From Bryopsis sp. KO-2023 (lineage: Eukaryota; Chlorophyta; Ulvophyceae; Bryopsidales; Bryopsidaceae), in NCBI GenBank assembly GCA_030272585.1, contig BSYQ01000010.1, positions 930,001 to 994,000 on the forward strand: DNA of 64,000 bases, given 5' to 3'. Shown here one piece after another: positions 1 through 12,810 of this stretch. Within the stretch, counting starts at the first letter, position 1. Each line of letters begins with the position of its first letter. Made by a program: the position numbers and the translations under genes. The notes beneath the pieces were generated by a model. The model had not been told where the DNA came from and did no database searches. It saw only the letters and a program-made list of their open reading frames with translations.

Positions 1-2644
1 CTTCTTAATCATTTCTTCGCCAACCAACTTACCAGACACGCGCAGCGCACCTCGCTCGCCAACCCAGTCGATGGTGAACGGCCCCAGCCATCGATCATCA
101 AGCTTGGTCTTGATCTTGTCATTTCTGGGCCACACGCGATCCCCAATGCGATATTCCGAAGGTCCTCGCCTTTCAGACCAGTAACCCCTTGCCTTTGCCA
201 ATCCATGCATCATTCCTGTTCGAGTAACCTCCAAGTCGTTCAATGTTCCCGTATGCCCAGTAGGTCGATCATGAACGAACCAAATGCAGGCCACCTCCAG
301 GGTCCCACATCTCTCTGCAGTCGCATTCATCTTGGGGTTTGGCACTCATATCTTTCTTGATGGCTGAATAATCCCTCTTCTCTTTGACCACACAACCCCA
401 TGTTCCACGTTCTTTCTCATGCAACTTGCCTCCCATCCTTCGGACCAATCTCCCCTCTTTCACCTCTCTGATTTCAGCCTGCAGAAAATTTAGCACGACC
501 TCTTGAAGCACATCTCGTGATTGCAGAGGAACGAAGATTCCTTGGCCAATGTCCAAAAACCCGACTTCCCACTTTGGCCGGTTGGCTGCACCGCCATTCA
601 CATATTCACTGTAATCTGACCCCTTCTCTTCAGAGCCCGTATCGCACACATCTTCCACACCACCGTTATTATTTGCAGTTCCAGGAACACAACCATTGTT
701 CCCAGCTCCAGGATCCCAGATTTTCCAACTCATTGCTGTAGCGACTGGCATCATTGCATCCTCGCTTGAAGTTCGCCTGTTGCAATCCTTCCCACGCACT
801 CCATTCTTTCCAGCAGATCCAAACAGACATGGCGTCCGTTTACCTCCGTCCGTTGCCAGTTTTTGACGACTTGGTTGCTCTTCACCTCGGAATTCCAACA
901 CATCTTGAGAGTGCGAGTCACACGAAGATGGCATCTTTGTATCTCCTTCTGCTCTTTGATTCTGAGCACTGGGTTGTTCCTTATCGTGGAGCATCAAAGT
1001 CGCTGTCTGTGGACCTCTTTTTTGTGCCAGGCAGGACTCTTCCAGACACTCTGGTAGTATCACGTGGGGCTTCTCCTGCCCTTCCTTGTCTTTGGACACC
1101 ACTGCGACGCTCTTGTTCTTTCCACCAACAAAACCCACCAGGGCTTTTGCGGCAGTCCCTTTCTCACTTGTCAAACAACCAACCTCCTTTTCCATCTTGC
1201 CAACCTTCTTGAGGCGCTGCAAATCATTCAATTCCTGCTTCCCGTCGCAACATACTTCAGCAGCCGTGATATTCCGCTGCGCTCTTGGCTCCTTCCCAGC
1301 AGACACGCTCGACACATCCATTTCACTCTCACTGTCCTCGTCGGTAAGACTTTCCTCTTCCGTGGAGCTCACGACTCCCTGAGTGAGAGTATTTGGTGTG
1401 AACACTGTTCCATCCGCGTTGAGTTCTTCGATGAAAGGTGTGTTTCCTGTCTGCTGTCCTTGCGTGTCAATAGAAAACCGAACCGAACACCCTTCGGTTT
1501 CTGGTGCCACTTCACTGGCCAGTCGTGATGGTCCATTGTTGGTGTTGCGAGGACAGTCTGCAATCCAGTTGCCGAGTTCACCACACTGATGGCAGGGTGC
1601 TTTGCTGGGACCTCCTGTTCTGTTTCCCAGTGGTATTTGGTTGCTTCCTGTAGCAGCTCCTTGTCCACGACCTCGTCCTCCAGTATTCTGCCATGATCGT
1701 TGCTGCTGATATGGTGCCGTTCTTTGCTGTCGAGCCACCAGGTCAGAGACTTGCTGGTTGGTCTGCTGCACTTGAGCACACAAAGCTGTCCAGTCTGAGA
1801 TAGCTGGGGTGCTCTGTGCATCTGGTGTGGACTGTGTCTGTCTGTGTGTCTGTATGAGTGGTGCAGACCCTTGAGCTGTAGTCTTGCTCTGTCCCATTTC
1901 TGTAGCTGGGTACACTGGACCTCCTGCAATCTTGATCTTGTATGCCTGAACCTCTGCAGCTCTCTGGGCCAGTCTCCTTGCCTCCTTGAAGGTAGAAGGA
2001 GTTTTATTCACCACTCGATCTCTTAAGTCTGATCTCAATCCTCTCACATAGGCTTTCATCTGGTCATCTTCAGACACCATCCTCTTGGCCTTGTGTGCTG
2101 CCTTCATAAATGCCAGGGTATAGGCTCCGACAGTTTGGTTTGGTTGCATCTTGACTTTCCGAAGTGCTTCTCCATAGTCCACAATAATGCCCAGTAAAAC
2201 CGAAGCCTCCTCAATAAATTTCTCTCGAATACGTGTCCAACTGGATCCCACCACATCAAGTCCAGCTGGAACTTCCTCTTGTTCCTCCTCATCGTCACTA
2301 TCTCCCACTGTTTCTGCCACAATGTCCTTAGCCCACTTCCGAAATTCCCTCGCACAGTAAAACGGCAGCCTTTCTGCAGCAACATCATCGTCCCAGGGTC
2401 CTATCCTTCCCAACAACTCCTCCAGCGCATTGAGAAACTCCTCCGGGTTTTCACAGGTGGCGTCGAAACGGGGCGGCCTACAACCCACGAGGAAGGCACT
2501 CATCATGGTCGCGTCCATGTCGACTGGGTGGGTTTGCGAGACGCCTAGCGGCTGATAACAGACCAAAAACAACCACACTCCGCGATCAGAAAACACAAAA
2601 AAAACAACACTTCTCTGTTGTTCGCCGACAACACCAAAAATCAA
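1..2644 (-). mobile_element. LTR retrotransposon fossil (gag and integrase-end segment), Ty3/gypsy-like
   Basis: This is a retroelement remnant read on the minus strand and cut by the left window edge. From 2515 down to 269 an open frame has the features of a gag polyprotein: an acidic N-terminal capsid-like region with a 'WTRIREKFIEEA' type stretch, then a Gln/Thr-rich linker and a CCHC-type zinc-knuckle-like segment near 1570-1610 (starting CHQCGE). Between about 240 and 1 a second frame looks like the C-terminal end of a gypsy-type integrase (IGDRVWPRND, then DDRWLGPF). That order on the minus strand fits an LTR element. The element is broken, with only parts of the usual set visible here. 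Family placement rests on the integrase-end motif and is tentative. No age can be given because the partner LTR is outside the window. Confidence 0.72.
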
Positions 2645-3455
2645 AAAAACAACACAATAATGTGTTCCGTCCCAAACTTCAATATCCGATTTTTTTCACT
2701 ACCAATCATAACAGCAAAACTTTCACAAAGGCACCAAAAAAAAACACCAACAAATATTTTCCCAAATATCCTGAGTTCCACACTTTCTCTCTCCAAGGTC
2801 GATAACACAACGGTGACCACGAAAAACAGGGCCTCTCTGCCTACACTCCACAGTTCCAGCACAAACAACCAATCCAATACTCCCTCGACCACGAGGCGAC
2901 AAGCACTCCCTCCGGCGGGACAGCGTTCCACAGACTGACTTCCTCTCAGCTTGGATACGCAGCAACGTGCTTCGTCTTCAACCTCGTTTGATAGTGAGTG
3001 GGGAGGACTGTTTGTGAGCGAACTCGAGTGGAGAGGAACAGACGTTCGGTCCCCTTCTTGGCCACCACTTTGCGAAGATGTCTTCACTGAGTGCGGAGTA
3101 AATCGTACACAGGGGTTTGGGATATAGCACACTGAGATGATTACACAGAAAACATTGTCCCTTTATACTCCACAGGATCGTACTGTCAAACTCCTGCAAC
3201 TGAACAACCAACTCTAACCATGCTGATCAGTACAATCCAACCGACTCTAACTGCATACCCGACTGGCTCAAACCCATCGTACACACATACAGGTCTCGGC
3301 AGTACACACATCCCATCATGGCTGCCATATGATTGTCCCATAGAAACTGACAAAGCCTACCAGAAACATCCAAACATAGATCAAGGAAAAGCCCATCCTA
3401 TGAATCCAATTCTGCCATCTATTCTGACACAGACTCACCCACATTCGACACTTAT
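2645..3455 (-). repeat. candidate 5' LTR and leader of the retroelement fossil
   Basis: This stretch lies directly upstream of the gag-like frame on the minus strand, where the 5' LTR and leader would sit. It holds no convincing host ORF. A TATA-like GTATAAAG lies at 3161-3170 on the minus strand. The far end near 3445-3455 reads as a TGTCGAATG start on the minus strand, a normal LTR beginning. The inner LTR edge and primer-binding site were not fixed, and the matching LTR lies outside the window. The call therefore rests on position and on the TG start and TATA-like sequence only. Confidence 0.35.
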
Positions 3456-5700
3456 GTAATACGTGTGCTGGTGGCGGCTGTGAGTTTTTTTCACTTTCAT
3501 AGGCAAAAAAGACTGCGGAGCACAGAGGCGGCGCATTGTATTTTTCGTTCTTGGTTGGCTTGCGGAGGAGAGTTTGAAAACCCCGAAACAAAGCCGATCG
3601 AATTTCGAGCATCCCTCTTCCGAATCCTGCCAAACGGGCCTGGTTGTTTTTTTTTTTGCATTGGTGGAGAATTTGCGGGTTGAGGAGAGGAAAAAGGTAA
3701 CATCGCGTCACGTTGAGTTTTTTCTTGGTTACGGGGAGAGGGGGGGGGGGGGGGCGTGTGGTGCCGCGCGACGACTCCACGCGTTCGTTTGACAGTAATA
3801 GTGTGGCGAGAAGAAACTGGCGTACGGACGTGTCAAGCGTATATTTTCAGGGCTGTTTCTTTTTCACCCAGAAAAAGAACAGGTTTCTGTGAGTTTCTTC
3901 TAGCCTGTATTTTTCGTGGCGGCTCTATTCGGAAAAAAAGAACCAACAAAACCACACCAAAAAAGTTATTTCGGAAGACGGTTCGGCGTACCCCAATCCT
4001 CCCCTGCGTCGGGACGTGGCTTCTTTTAGGGAATTGTTTCGTTATTTTTTTTGTTTCTCTGGGCTATCTGGCGGCGACTTTGGGCGTGTCGTTCTGAGGG
4101 GGCCTGATAGTCACGTGGATTTCTGTGGGAATCTATCGCAAACGACTTTGTTGGCGAAAGGAAAGGCCCCGTATTGTGGGTCGTCGCGGAGCTGGCGTCG
4201 GTTTGAAGCCAGAGGTGCGATTTCAACCGGAAGAGGCACAGATAGGGCAGATGTGGCGGCGTGTCTTGTCTGCCGTGCGAGAACGACGGATCCTCGACCT
4301 TTCCCCACGCCCGGTGGACGCGCCGTTTCGAGTCCTGGGATCCTTGCGATATGCTTCCACCGTTTTTAGTAGTCTTTGAGAGGAGGGGGGTGGGGGGGGG
4401 GGCAAGGATGCTGACGTACGAGCCTTGTGGTTAGTCTTGCTACCGCGTCCCATGTCTGGGAAAGTTCTCTCCCAACTCTGTCGCTGGACGTGCGAGCGGG
4501 CGCTGTGACTGTCGACGGGGGCGGAAACGAAAAACAATTCAAATCGACGTTATCGACACGCGACACGAAGCCCACCGAAGCTGGACGCTTTCGCGGACGA
4601 CCTGGTACTCGCGGTGTCTAGCGACGTCCCATTGTTTGTGGGCGGTTGGACATCGTCCATGGGATACCTCCCTTCGTCGACGCCTCGTCGATTTCGGAAC
4701 GCGTCAGCGTGCGGGGGGGGGGGGGACCCAAACGGACTGAAGGCACGTACTGTCCGTCGCGCGTCCCCCCGTCGATGGCGTGGTTTGCAGTCCCTCACGG
4801 GTCGCGCCGTTTCGCCAGTCGGCCGTTGGATTCCGTTCCACCGAAGCTCCCTTGCGACATCCGTCTGGTCGCCAGCCAGCATTCGCGAGCCAAGGATCCT
4901 CCTTTCAACACCCCCGCTCTGTCGTCGAGCCGTACTGCTAGAACGCTTCGTTGTTCGTTTCCTTTTTGTTATTGTGGGGGCTGAGTCGGACGGCTCACGT
5001 GTCTGTGCGCAGTGAAAAGAGAGGGCTGGTTGTTTCGTGGACGCAAAAACGAAAACAAGGCCAGGATACCGACGGAACCACATCGTGACGTTATTTCTTG
5101 AGGGCTCTTCTATGGAGATACCCACGGTCAGGCAACAAGTCGGTTTTCGTTCACAAAACGGAGCCCCCGTCGTCGGCGGTGGGATCCAGAAGCCAGGCGT
5201 ACTGCGCGGACAAGGTAGGCATCTCCATCTCCAAAAGTTGTGGTCAGCTTGGGTTGCAAACGCCTTTCGAAACCTGGCGGAACAGCGGGTCCTCCCGAAT
5301 AGGGGCCCGTATCTATTCTCGTCAAGCTTGGTGAAAAGATATGCACACGTGGCGGCTTCTGGCGTCGGTCGTCAGTGCGGTCGATTCGACGTCCCATGCT
5401 GCGATTCTCGTGGGTTTTTGACGATTGCCCCACGATTCGATCGCAATCTCCCCCCCCGTTCCACTCCGGCTTTTCCGTCGCAAACTTTTACCGCCTCGTT
5501 TAAGAAACGTTTTCTAAGCCAAACATATAATCTTGTGGGATGGGCTCCATTACTGGGGGTCCTCCCCAGCAACCCAGCATCGATATCGATATATCCCCTG
5601 CCTCAGTTTCTCAACCATCTGTCAGTTACATAAAGAACTGAGTTGTTTTATCCATCCTTCGTTTTTTTCCCCCAGCTGAGTGTTTTGTTCTTGTTTACTG
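3456..5700. other. GC-rich stretch without a recognised gene; promoter or leader of the AP2 gene possible
   Basis: About 2.2 kb of GC-rich sequence contains G runs (for example near 3740, 4390-4400 and 4715) and many overlapping frames, none of which resembles a known family. It lies upstream of the AP2/ERF gene and ends in a pyrimidine tract with AG at 5716-5717, which could be a splice acceptor for an AP2 leader exon. I see no transposon ends and no structural RNA. The most likely reading is promoter plus 5' untranslated sequence, but that is inference. Confidence 0.3.
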
Positions 5701-5784
5701 GATTAATCAGACATCAGGGTGGAGAAGAGGGGGCTCCCTTCTACAGAGAGCACCGCCACAGAGGTCCATCTTCAAATCCCTGGG

Positions 5785-7880
5785 ATGATTCTTTCCAATG
5801 GGCATGGCCAACACACCGTGTTCGGTGGGGTGACCCAGCCGAAAGCCAACAACCCCGTCTCCATTTTGCCTCCAGGTCCAGCAGCTGATATTTTCAACCT
5901 GGTGGTACAAGCCAAGAACAAGGCCATGAGGGGCTCCGAAGCCCTGCAGGAGAATCAAAGGGGGAAGGGGGGTTGCTCTGGCGTTGCTGTGACTGACACA
6001 AACGCTGCTGTGCCGAAAGGAAGCAGAAAGTAAGGGTGGAAAGAGAAAAGAGTTATGTGGAATGTGTCGTTTTGGTGTTTTTAGATTTGGATGGCTCTCC
6101 TGAGATATTTTTTTCTTTTGCTTCAAATTTCACCTGTGAAAATTGGGTAAAATGACCTCATTATGTCTGGTTTTAGAGAAGTGGCCTGGCACGAGTTTTG
6201 TTCCGCTTTCTGTCACATGTTGAAAATTGTGTCTTAAAATTGATTTCCCCAGATTTCGAAAATCGGGATAAAAAATATCAGTGCTAGATTTTTTGGTTTT
6301 TTTCCACCTTGTTTTTCTTATGCTGTTCAATTTTGAAAAAAAATAAAAAAGCTGGAAGTCTGATTTATTGTTTGTCGATGATATGACAGGAGGTCGGCGA
6401 CTGTGACTGTGCAAACTTCAAGCGGGCAAAAAATGGGTCCTGGGGTTCAAATCAAGCAGGGGAAAGTCAAGTACAGGTGAGTTTTTTTGTTTTTCAACGC
6501 AACAAACAAAACAACGATCCAATTTCCCAGAACAGGCCCGAGAATTGCATTTCTTAATCAGGATATAAACCAACTGTCCATCTACATATGTATTTCTTTT
6601 TGAGGATTTTGGATTGTTGTGGAGTCCGGGGGAAAAACTCCTTGGCTGAATTTGGTTCAGGAATGTCGGTGCTATTTCCCAGGACTAATGAGCTTTGATT
6701 TTTCTGATGGCCGTGTTTTTTTGTGTTTTTTTTAAATGTTTTTGCAGGGGAGTTCGACAAAGGCCATGGGGAAAATTCGCTGCTGAGATCAGGGACCCCA
6801 ACCGGAGCACACGACTTTGGTTAGGGACGTTTGACACTGCAGAGGAAGCTGCTCTGGCTTATGATAAGGCTGCCCGCGAAATCCGTGGGGAAAAAGCCAT
6901 ATGTAATTTTCCAGAGGTGAGGCCCAGATATCCGCTATTCCTTTTTCCCTGTTCGTTTTAGAATATTTTTTAGACACCAAGAAAGTAAAAAAGTTTTGGG
7001 TTTCCTCGTATTGTGTTTCTATTGTGTTTGTTTTTTCACACCTTTCTGATTTTGTAAAATCATAATCTTTTGGAGTGGGAGAAAATTTTCAAAATGGTAT
7101 ATACGTTTTAAAAGATAATTGAAGCATTGCTTTTTCTTTTTTCTTTCTTGTTGCCCAAAAAAAAGGGGGCCATTCCTGACAAAGAGCAGTTAGCCAAGGA
7201 GGGTGCTCTCATCGATTTAGCAGGGGTCGTTCCAATAACTGCACCGCCGAAAGTCCCTCGAAAATCTCCAGGTGAATAATCATTGGAAAAAAAAAGAAGC
7301 GAAACACTCCCTAGTTTAGTAGAACGAAGTTTAAAAAGGGTAAAGAAGCAACTGTACAAAAAAACACAAAAAACTTGAAACGAAACAAGAGTTTATTTTG
7401 GGATTTTTCTTTTTACGTTGTATTCACCCTTTGCACTCCTTGATCTTTGATCGTGAATGGATTTTTTCTTTTTTGTATATGGTGGACAATATACTTCGAA
7501 AGAGAAAACACGATCAACAAATTCCTGCATGATCGGGTGGCAGTGGAATATATTCCAGTTGAAAAAAAACTTCAATAAAAAACCCTCAAAAGAAGTTGAT
7601 TTTCTTGTTCCCAGTTCCCGAATCTGGAAATGGAAGCGAAAAATATTTTTCCGTCCTGATGTTTTTTTTCTTTTAATTACTAATAAAATTATTATTATTT
7701 TATTTTATTTTCACCAAAACAGGTCCCATTCGAAAGGCTAGAGCATCAAAGCAGTCGAGAGGAGCCCGCATGTCAGCCCAAGAAAACATGGACGTTGAAA
7801 TGTCTGACACAGACATGGCAGAAATGGCAGACACTCTCCTATCCCTTCAAATGGCGGAGCCTCAGGGAGTAAGCCTATAG
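5785..7880 (+). CDS. AP2/ERF-domain transcription factor, five exons
   Basis: Predicted exons are 5785-6029, 6390-6476, 6748-6916, 7166-7271 and 7723-7880; all phases agree and give 254 aa. A single AP2 DNA-binding domain covers about residues 109-167: the [12 protein letters not shown] start, the AAEIRD strand, [19 protein letters not shown] and a closing CNFPE. Ala at position 14 and Asp at position 19 of the domain are the ERF-type pair rather than the DREB pair (Val/Glu). Such proteins bind GCC-box-like promoter elements in the nucleus. The tail is acidic and Met-rich ([12 protein letters not shown]), which could act as an activation region. The ATG at 5785 is the first in the open frame. 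The frame stays open upstream to a stop at 5704, and an AG at 5716 allows an extra upstream exon, so the N terminus is uncertain. The domain is split by an intron inside its first Arg codon. Confidence 0.88.
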
Positions 7881-10622
7881 TTGTTTAGTCTTAACAAAAA
7901 AACAAAGAAAAACTGAGGGCTTTTGGTTGGTTTTTGTGAAAAGCAGCAAGAAAATTGTTTGAGGGGGGCTTCTGTGTGGAGAGCGTAACTTTCCTTGTCT
8001 TTTGTTATGTTTTGTTTTTATTTTTATTTTTTTTGGTTCTGAAAAAGAGGCGATAATGAAGGTATTAAAAAAAAAAACAGATATTGGACAAAAAAAATTG
8101 AAAGTGGAAGAACTAGCATTGGATGTGGTACTAATAGGGGGGAGGACTTAAAAAAAAACAAACACAAAAGAAAGAAGCTTCAAAACAAAACAGAAAAAAA
8201 AAACAATAGGACATAAAGGGTGGAAAGGGGAAGGGGGGGGGAGGAAGGAAAGAACCAAGCTGTTTTTTCCACATTTTGGAATTTGTTTTGGTTGGATCTG
8301 GTGATGCTCTCTTTCCTTTTCTTGATTTTTTTTTTTTTTTTTTGGATTATTTGTTTTCAAGGAAAAAAAAAAGAAAAAAGAAAGGGAAAAAAGAGGGAGG
8401 TTGTACTTGCGGGACTTCAATTTGTGCTATGTTGGGTGTTTTAAAATCAAAAATTTGCCGATTTTTTTTTTTCGGAAAGTTCCCAAGGAAATCGATCCTC
8501 TTTCGACATTGTTTAGACTTTGTTTCTTCACCCTCTTTTTGTTTTAATATATATAAAAAAAACCTCGGCTACATTTGCTTATCTCTTTTTTGTTTTCGGT
8601 GGCCCTTCTTATTTTTGGTGGTTTTCTGTGCGTGGGAATTTTCGATGCAAAAAAAAAGAAGAAGAAATTAAACGAACTTATTTCGATTTTGGGGTTTGTT
8701 TGGTTGATTTTTGGAAAAATGGAAAGAAAGGGAGGATGGGGGGGGGGGAGATTGAAATTCTATATATAGATAGGCTTTACTAGGGTGAGCAAGAACAGGG
8801 GAAGAAACAAAAAAAAAAGTACCTGCCCTTATATATTTTGAAGTGATGGGAATACGGGGTGCTGAAGTTGATAAAATTAAGGAAAAAAAAAACAACCATT
8901 TCATTTTGGGGATATACTAAAAGAAACAAATACATGGGTAGCCAAAAAAAGAAAAGGTTGGTGTATGTGTGTGTGTGTGTGTGTTGGGGGGGGTACAGAG
9001 GGTTTTTTAAGGTATTGTATATTAGTCTTTCTTTCGACGGCTTGGTGGTTTTTAAAGGTTGGTGGTTTTCCAAATGGTTGAAGAATTTGACGAAAGAAAT
9101 TATGGGGGGGGTTGGGTTGGCAGAGGGAAAAAAAAAAGATTGAGGATTGAAATTGGGAAGAAGAAAAAATTTTGTGGGTAGATTCAGGATATAAAAAATA
9201 TGTCAGGGTGAGTGAATTTGGGACGTCAGTTTGGGAATTTAAACCAAAAAAAAAGGTAATGGAAGCGGAGGTTGGGAAAAGAAAAAAAAAAGAAGAAGAA
9301 GAAGAAAACAAGAATCGTGAACGGCTGGAGATATTTAAGCTTTTTTCTTCCAGTTGGATATATTCAAAAAAAAAAAAAGAAAAAGAAAGCAAGATGACGA
9401 GACACCAAAATCTTCCGGTAAACAAAAAGGGGGAAAAAAAAACAAACCAGCAGAGAGAAAAAAAGAAGATGAAAAGAAAAAAAAAACACTTGTTTTTACG
9501 TATATCTATGTTGGTGTTCACAAAAAAAAGAAAGGAAAAGGAACGAAATATTTTTGTAGTACATACTATAATGCATTGTATTTGTGTGGACACGAGTGTC
9601 TTAAATGTTTTTCAACATATATCCATGTTTATGTTTACAGAACAAAAATGAACGAACGATTTTGGCAGTACAAACTATGATGAGTGTCTCGAATCTGTCT
9701 GTTTTTTCTCATGTTCTTCACAATATTTGTTTTTATTTGTAACTCAGGTTTGCCTTTTTTTTTTATTTCAAAAAAACCCTGTGGAAGGGCATCCAACCAA
9801 GAGGATTTCTTAAAATATTTTATCCCTCCCATTTTCTTTTTCTCTCCTTGAAATCGAATGATCTACCATATGATCTCTGATAAGAACCCCAAGCTTGGCC
9901 ATTATCTTTTCAACCTGCCTGAGAATGTCAGTAAAGACTAGGTCATTGGCTGAGAATGAGGTTTCTTGTGGAAACAAGCTATTTGAAGCCATTTAAATAA
10001 TATCTCACAGCCACGGAAACATGACTTTTTTTTATTCTCAAAGAAATTGGACACAACAAAGAAGTCCCACCCAATAAGAATGTGTCGAATTGACTTGGTT
10101 GTGTTTCTGTGTTACTGTGTGAATGGCTGCGATTGGGTGAACCCCCCTCTCTCCCTCTGCATAAACCCTGGGCCACTGTTGGAGAGTGGGCCGCCATAGC
10201 CACATTTCCATTCTTACTATTATTCACTTCCACTGCCAGATTGGGAGTCGATTATGGTGTTTTTCCATTTACTCAATGAACTAGTACAGCCATGAAGAAT
10301 TGACAACCTATCATGGAGACCTCTCTCCCTCTCTCTCTTTTCCAAAAAAATTCCCCACAATCCAAAATTTCACGTCATTCTCCCCCCAAAACCCCCAACC
10401 CCCTCGACCCCACCACCAACTCAAATCCCCAAAAGAAATATCAACAATAAGCAAAAAGAAGAGAACTCACCCCGACACCACGACGCAAATCCCCTCCTGT
10501 TTCTAACAAAAAAAAAAGCTAAAAGCCAAAATTTTTTTCTTTACCCAACCAAAAACATTGAAAGGGCCCGGGGGGAGAGGGGGGAAAGGGGGAAAAACTC
10601 AACTCCATGTATGTCTGACAGC
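7881..10622. other. intergenic, tail-to-tail; low-complexity A/T- and G-run sequence
   Basis: This 2.7 kb lies between the stop of the AP2 gene and the stop of the PAM71-like gene on the other strand. It consists of T- and A-rich sequence broken by G runs and a (GT)n tract at about 8966-8983. The open frames here are Lys/Phe-rich translations of homopolymers and look non-coding. It probably holds the 3' untranslated regions of both genes. I recognise no gene, RNA or mobile element. Confidence 0.5.
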
Positions 10623-12810
10623 TCAAGCTTGCTGTACTTGATAGTATAGATCCACCAAGGTGCCTAACGCAAACACCAGGAACAAGCTGCCGCCAATGTA
10701 TTGGACCGCTTTTTCTGAAATGTATTTGGATAGAAATGAACCCCCCAGGACGGCAATCACTGTTGCCACAGCATGGCCGCTGATGGCACCCAAACACACT
10801 CCAACAGGGGAGGAAGCTGCCGAGAGAGCTGCCGTCGCTAAAAAGGATTTGTCGCCCCACTCCGCCGCGAAAACCAGCCCGAAGGTGGTGAGAATCAAAC
10901 CACCAGCACCTGCCACCATTTGCATTCGATTTAGGCCCGGTGATAGAGGTGTGAAAGCTAAAGATCTGTATGTGGTACATATTGCATGACATTCCAGGGA
11001 AAAAAAATTCAACTCCAAGGAAATCCTGCTCAAGATAATGTGTGCTGCTTGCTGTACATTTTTACGTCAGTCCAGTACTTTTCAAACCAGTCATCACATG
11101 CAAAACGGCACACTGCAAAATGAAAGTACTCCTTTTTCCAGTGTCAAATCTACAAGCTGCAGATTCATCGGATGGGTGATTTTGAGAACCCCCCCCCCCA
11201 AAAAAAAAAGAAAAAAAAAGAAAAAAAAAACCATCCACCCACACGAAGAACTCACCAGCTGACAGCCCGGAGACCACCTCTTGAGCTTCATTCCGCTCCT
11301 CCATGACGTTATCGTCAGCATCTTTGGCAGCCTATTTTTAGCCATCACATACACTGATCAAGATTGAACATGAAACAAAAATAGACTCCATATTGTGAAT
11401 AAATCATCCGGCACATACAAGTGTTCACAAGGAATTTCTATTAGGTTTACTTTAGCATAGATGCAACTGTGGAGGGTTTTCTAGAACTGACTATATTGAG
11501 CTGGATTTTGTTTTTTTTCTAGGGCTTCTTGGGCTAAATCACCTCGCGGTGGACGGCCTTCGTTGGGCAAGTTTGCCTAATGTGTAAATTTACCATACAT
11601 TCATTCAGATACAAGCGTTATTTTCGCCATCCTGGCACCAGATTCTCACCACCAAGGTTTGGACTCCGAAAACGATCAGCAGAGCTGCGGCGAAAATATC
11701 ATCCAAGGGAAATTGTGCGACATCTGCTGGAATTAAGCCATCCAATTGATGGAAGCTTTGTCCGATGCCCACCGAAATCACGGTCATGATGGCGAGGGCC
11801 CCGAAGGTGCCTGTGAAAATGGCGGACCGCGAGTTCTGGAGCGACAACAACACGGCGATGAAAAAGGTTTTGTCGCCGATCTCCGAGAACAGGATGAGCA
11901 AAAACGACTGGATGAAACCCTCACTGAGACTCTCTGCAATACCATTGAGACGATCGTCTTGTTTTTTGCCGTTTTTTTTCCTTGAGAGACTTTTTACAAT
12001 TGCTGTGTTCTTGGCTTTGTCCTATTCCTTTTGTGAAAAGAAGTGGGGGGGTGGGGGGGCGAAAATCGCCATCGATCCAGGAAATACAATGATGCAGTGA
12101 ACGAAAATTCGGACGGAAAACTAGTTGAGAATTTGGAGGAAAATTAACACCGGAAAACAATCATGAGTACACATAAATATGTAAAAATGATGAAAAGAGA
12201 GAGGAATGAATTTTGTCGAATGAAAAAATTGAATGGAGATCTGGAACACCTGGTGCCGCGGCTAGTGCAGAGGGGTCTGCCAGGGCCATGGCTGCAGGAG
12301 ACAGAAAAAGAAACGAAGAGGCGGCAAGCATTGCCAAAGACAGCGGCGCCGATTGAGAAAGCCAACCGTTCAAAGACTCCATGGATTTCTACACCCACCA
12401 CATCCCCACAGTCGGATCGCTCCAATGAAAACCATTGAATTAACCACTGGGCGGGAGAAAAATGACAGCGTGCTTTGGGTTCAGAATCAGTGGGTGAAAA
12501 ATTACCCGAATAATAATTTCAATGTGTTTATCAGAAATAAAGATACCTTGCATTGTATACACATATTGAAAACTAAAACAAATTAACAAATGTTTTGTTG
12601 CAACAAGAAATAAAAAAGGCACATGGATACCTCTTCAAACCCCTCTATTGCCGTGGTTTCGCTGTCATGGCTTTGTCTGGCTTTCAATGGCTGAAACGTG
12701 CAATTTCTTGAAAGGCGGATTTTTGATGGGCATGGAGTCGATGGACCGGGAACTCTGAATGAAGTGGGCGAACATGCCAAACCCTGCACAAATTTGAAAA
12801 AGCCGTTCAT
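10623..12810 (-). CDS. PAM71: plastid GDT1/UPF0016 family Mn2+/Ca2+ transporter, PAM71-like
   Basis: Minus-strand exons are 12810-12631, 12388-12250, 11933-11650 (or from 11957), 11331-11256 and 10909-10623; phases agree and give 321 or 329 aa. The first exon encodes a Ser/Arg/Pro-rich, acid-poor N terminus typical of a chloroplast transit peptide. The second adds a hydrophobic segment ending [10 protein letters not shown]. Exons 3 and 5 each carry one copy of the family signature, SEIGDKTFF and EWGDKSFL, in the two inverted halves of three membrane helices each. A charged linker in exon 4 joins the halves. Known relatives move Mn2+ (and Ca2+) across the thylakoid or envelope membrane to supply the water-splitting cluster. 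Choice between PAM71 and its envelope paralogue CMT1 is not possible here. The start ATG at 12810 follows no other in-frame Met. Confidence 0.86.

Noticed and set aside
4550-5125. Minus-strand frame of 191 codons in the GC-rich stretch
   Set aside because: Arg/Ser/Pro-rich composition fits chance in GC-rich DNA; no motif or splice support.
9172-9680. Lys-rich plus-strand frames and a Phe/Ser-rich minus-strand frame (8901-9593)
   Set aside because: They are translations of A- and T-rich homopolymer sequence without splice structure or family resemblance.
10623-11033. Last exon of the PAM71-like gene as a complete small membrane protein
   Set aside because: The EWGDKS half needs its partner half, found in phase at 11933-11650 with a linker exon between.
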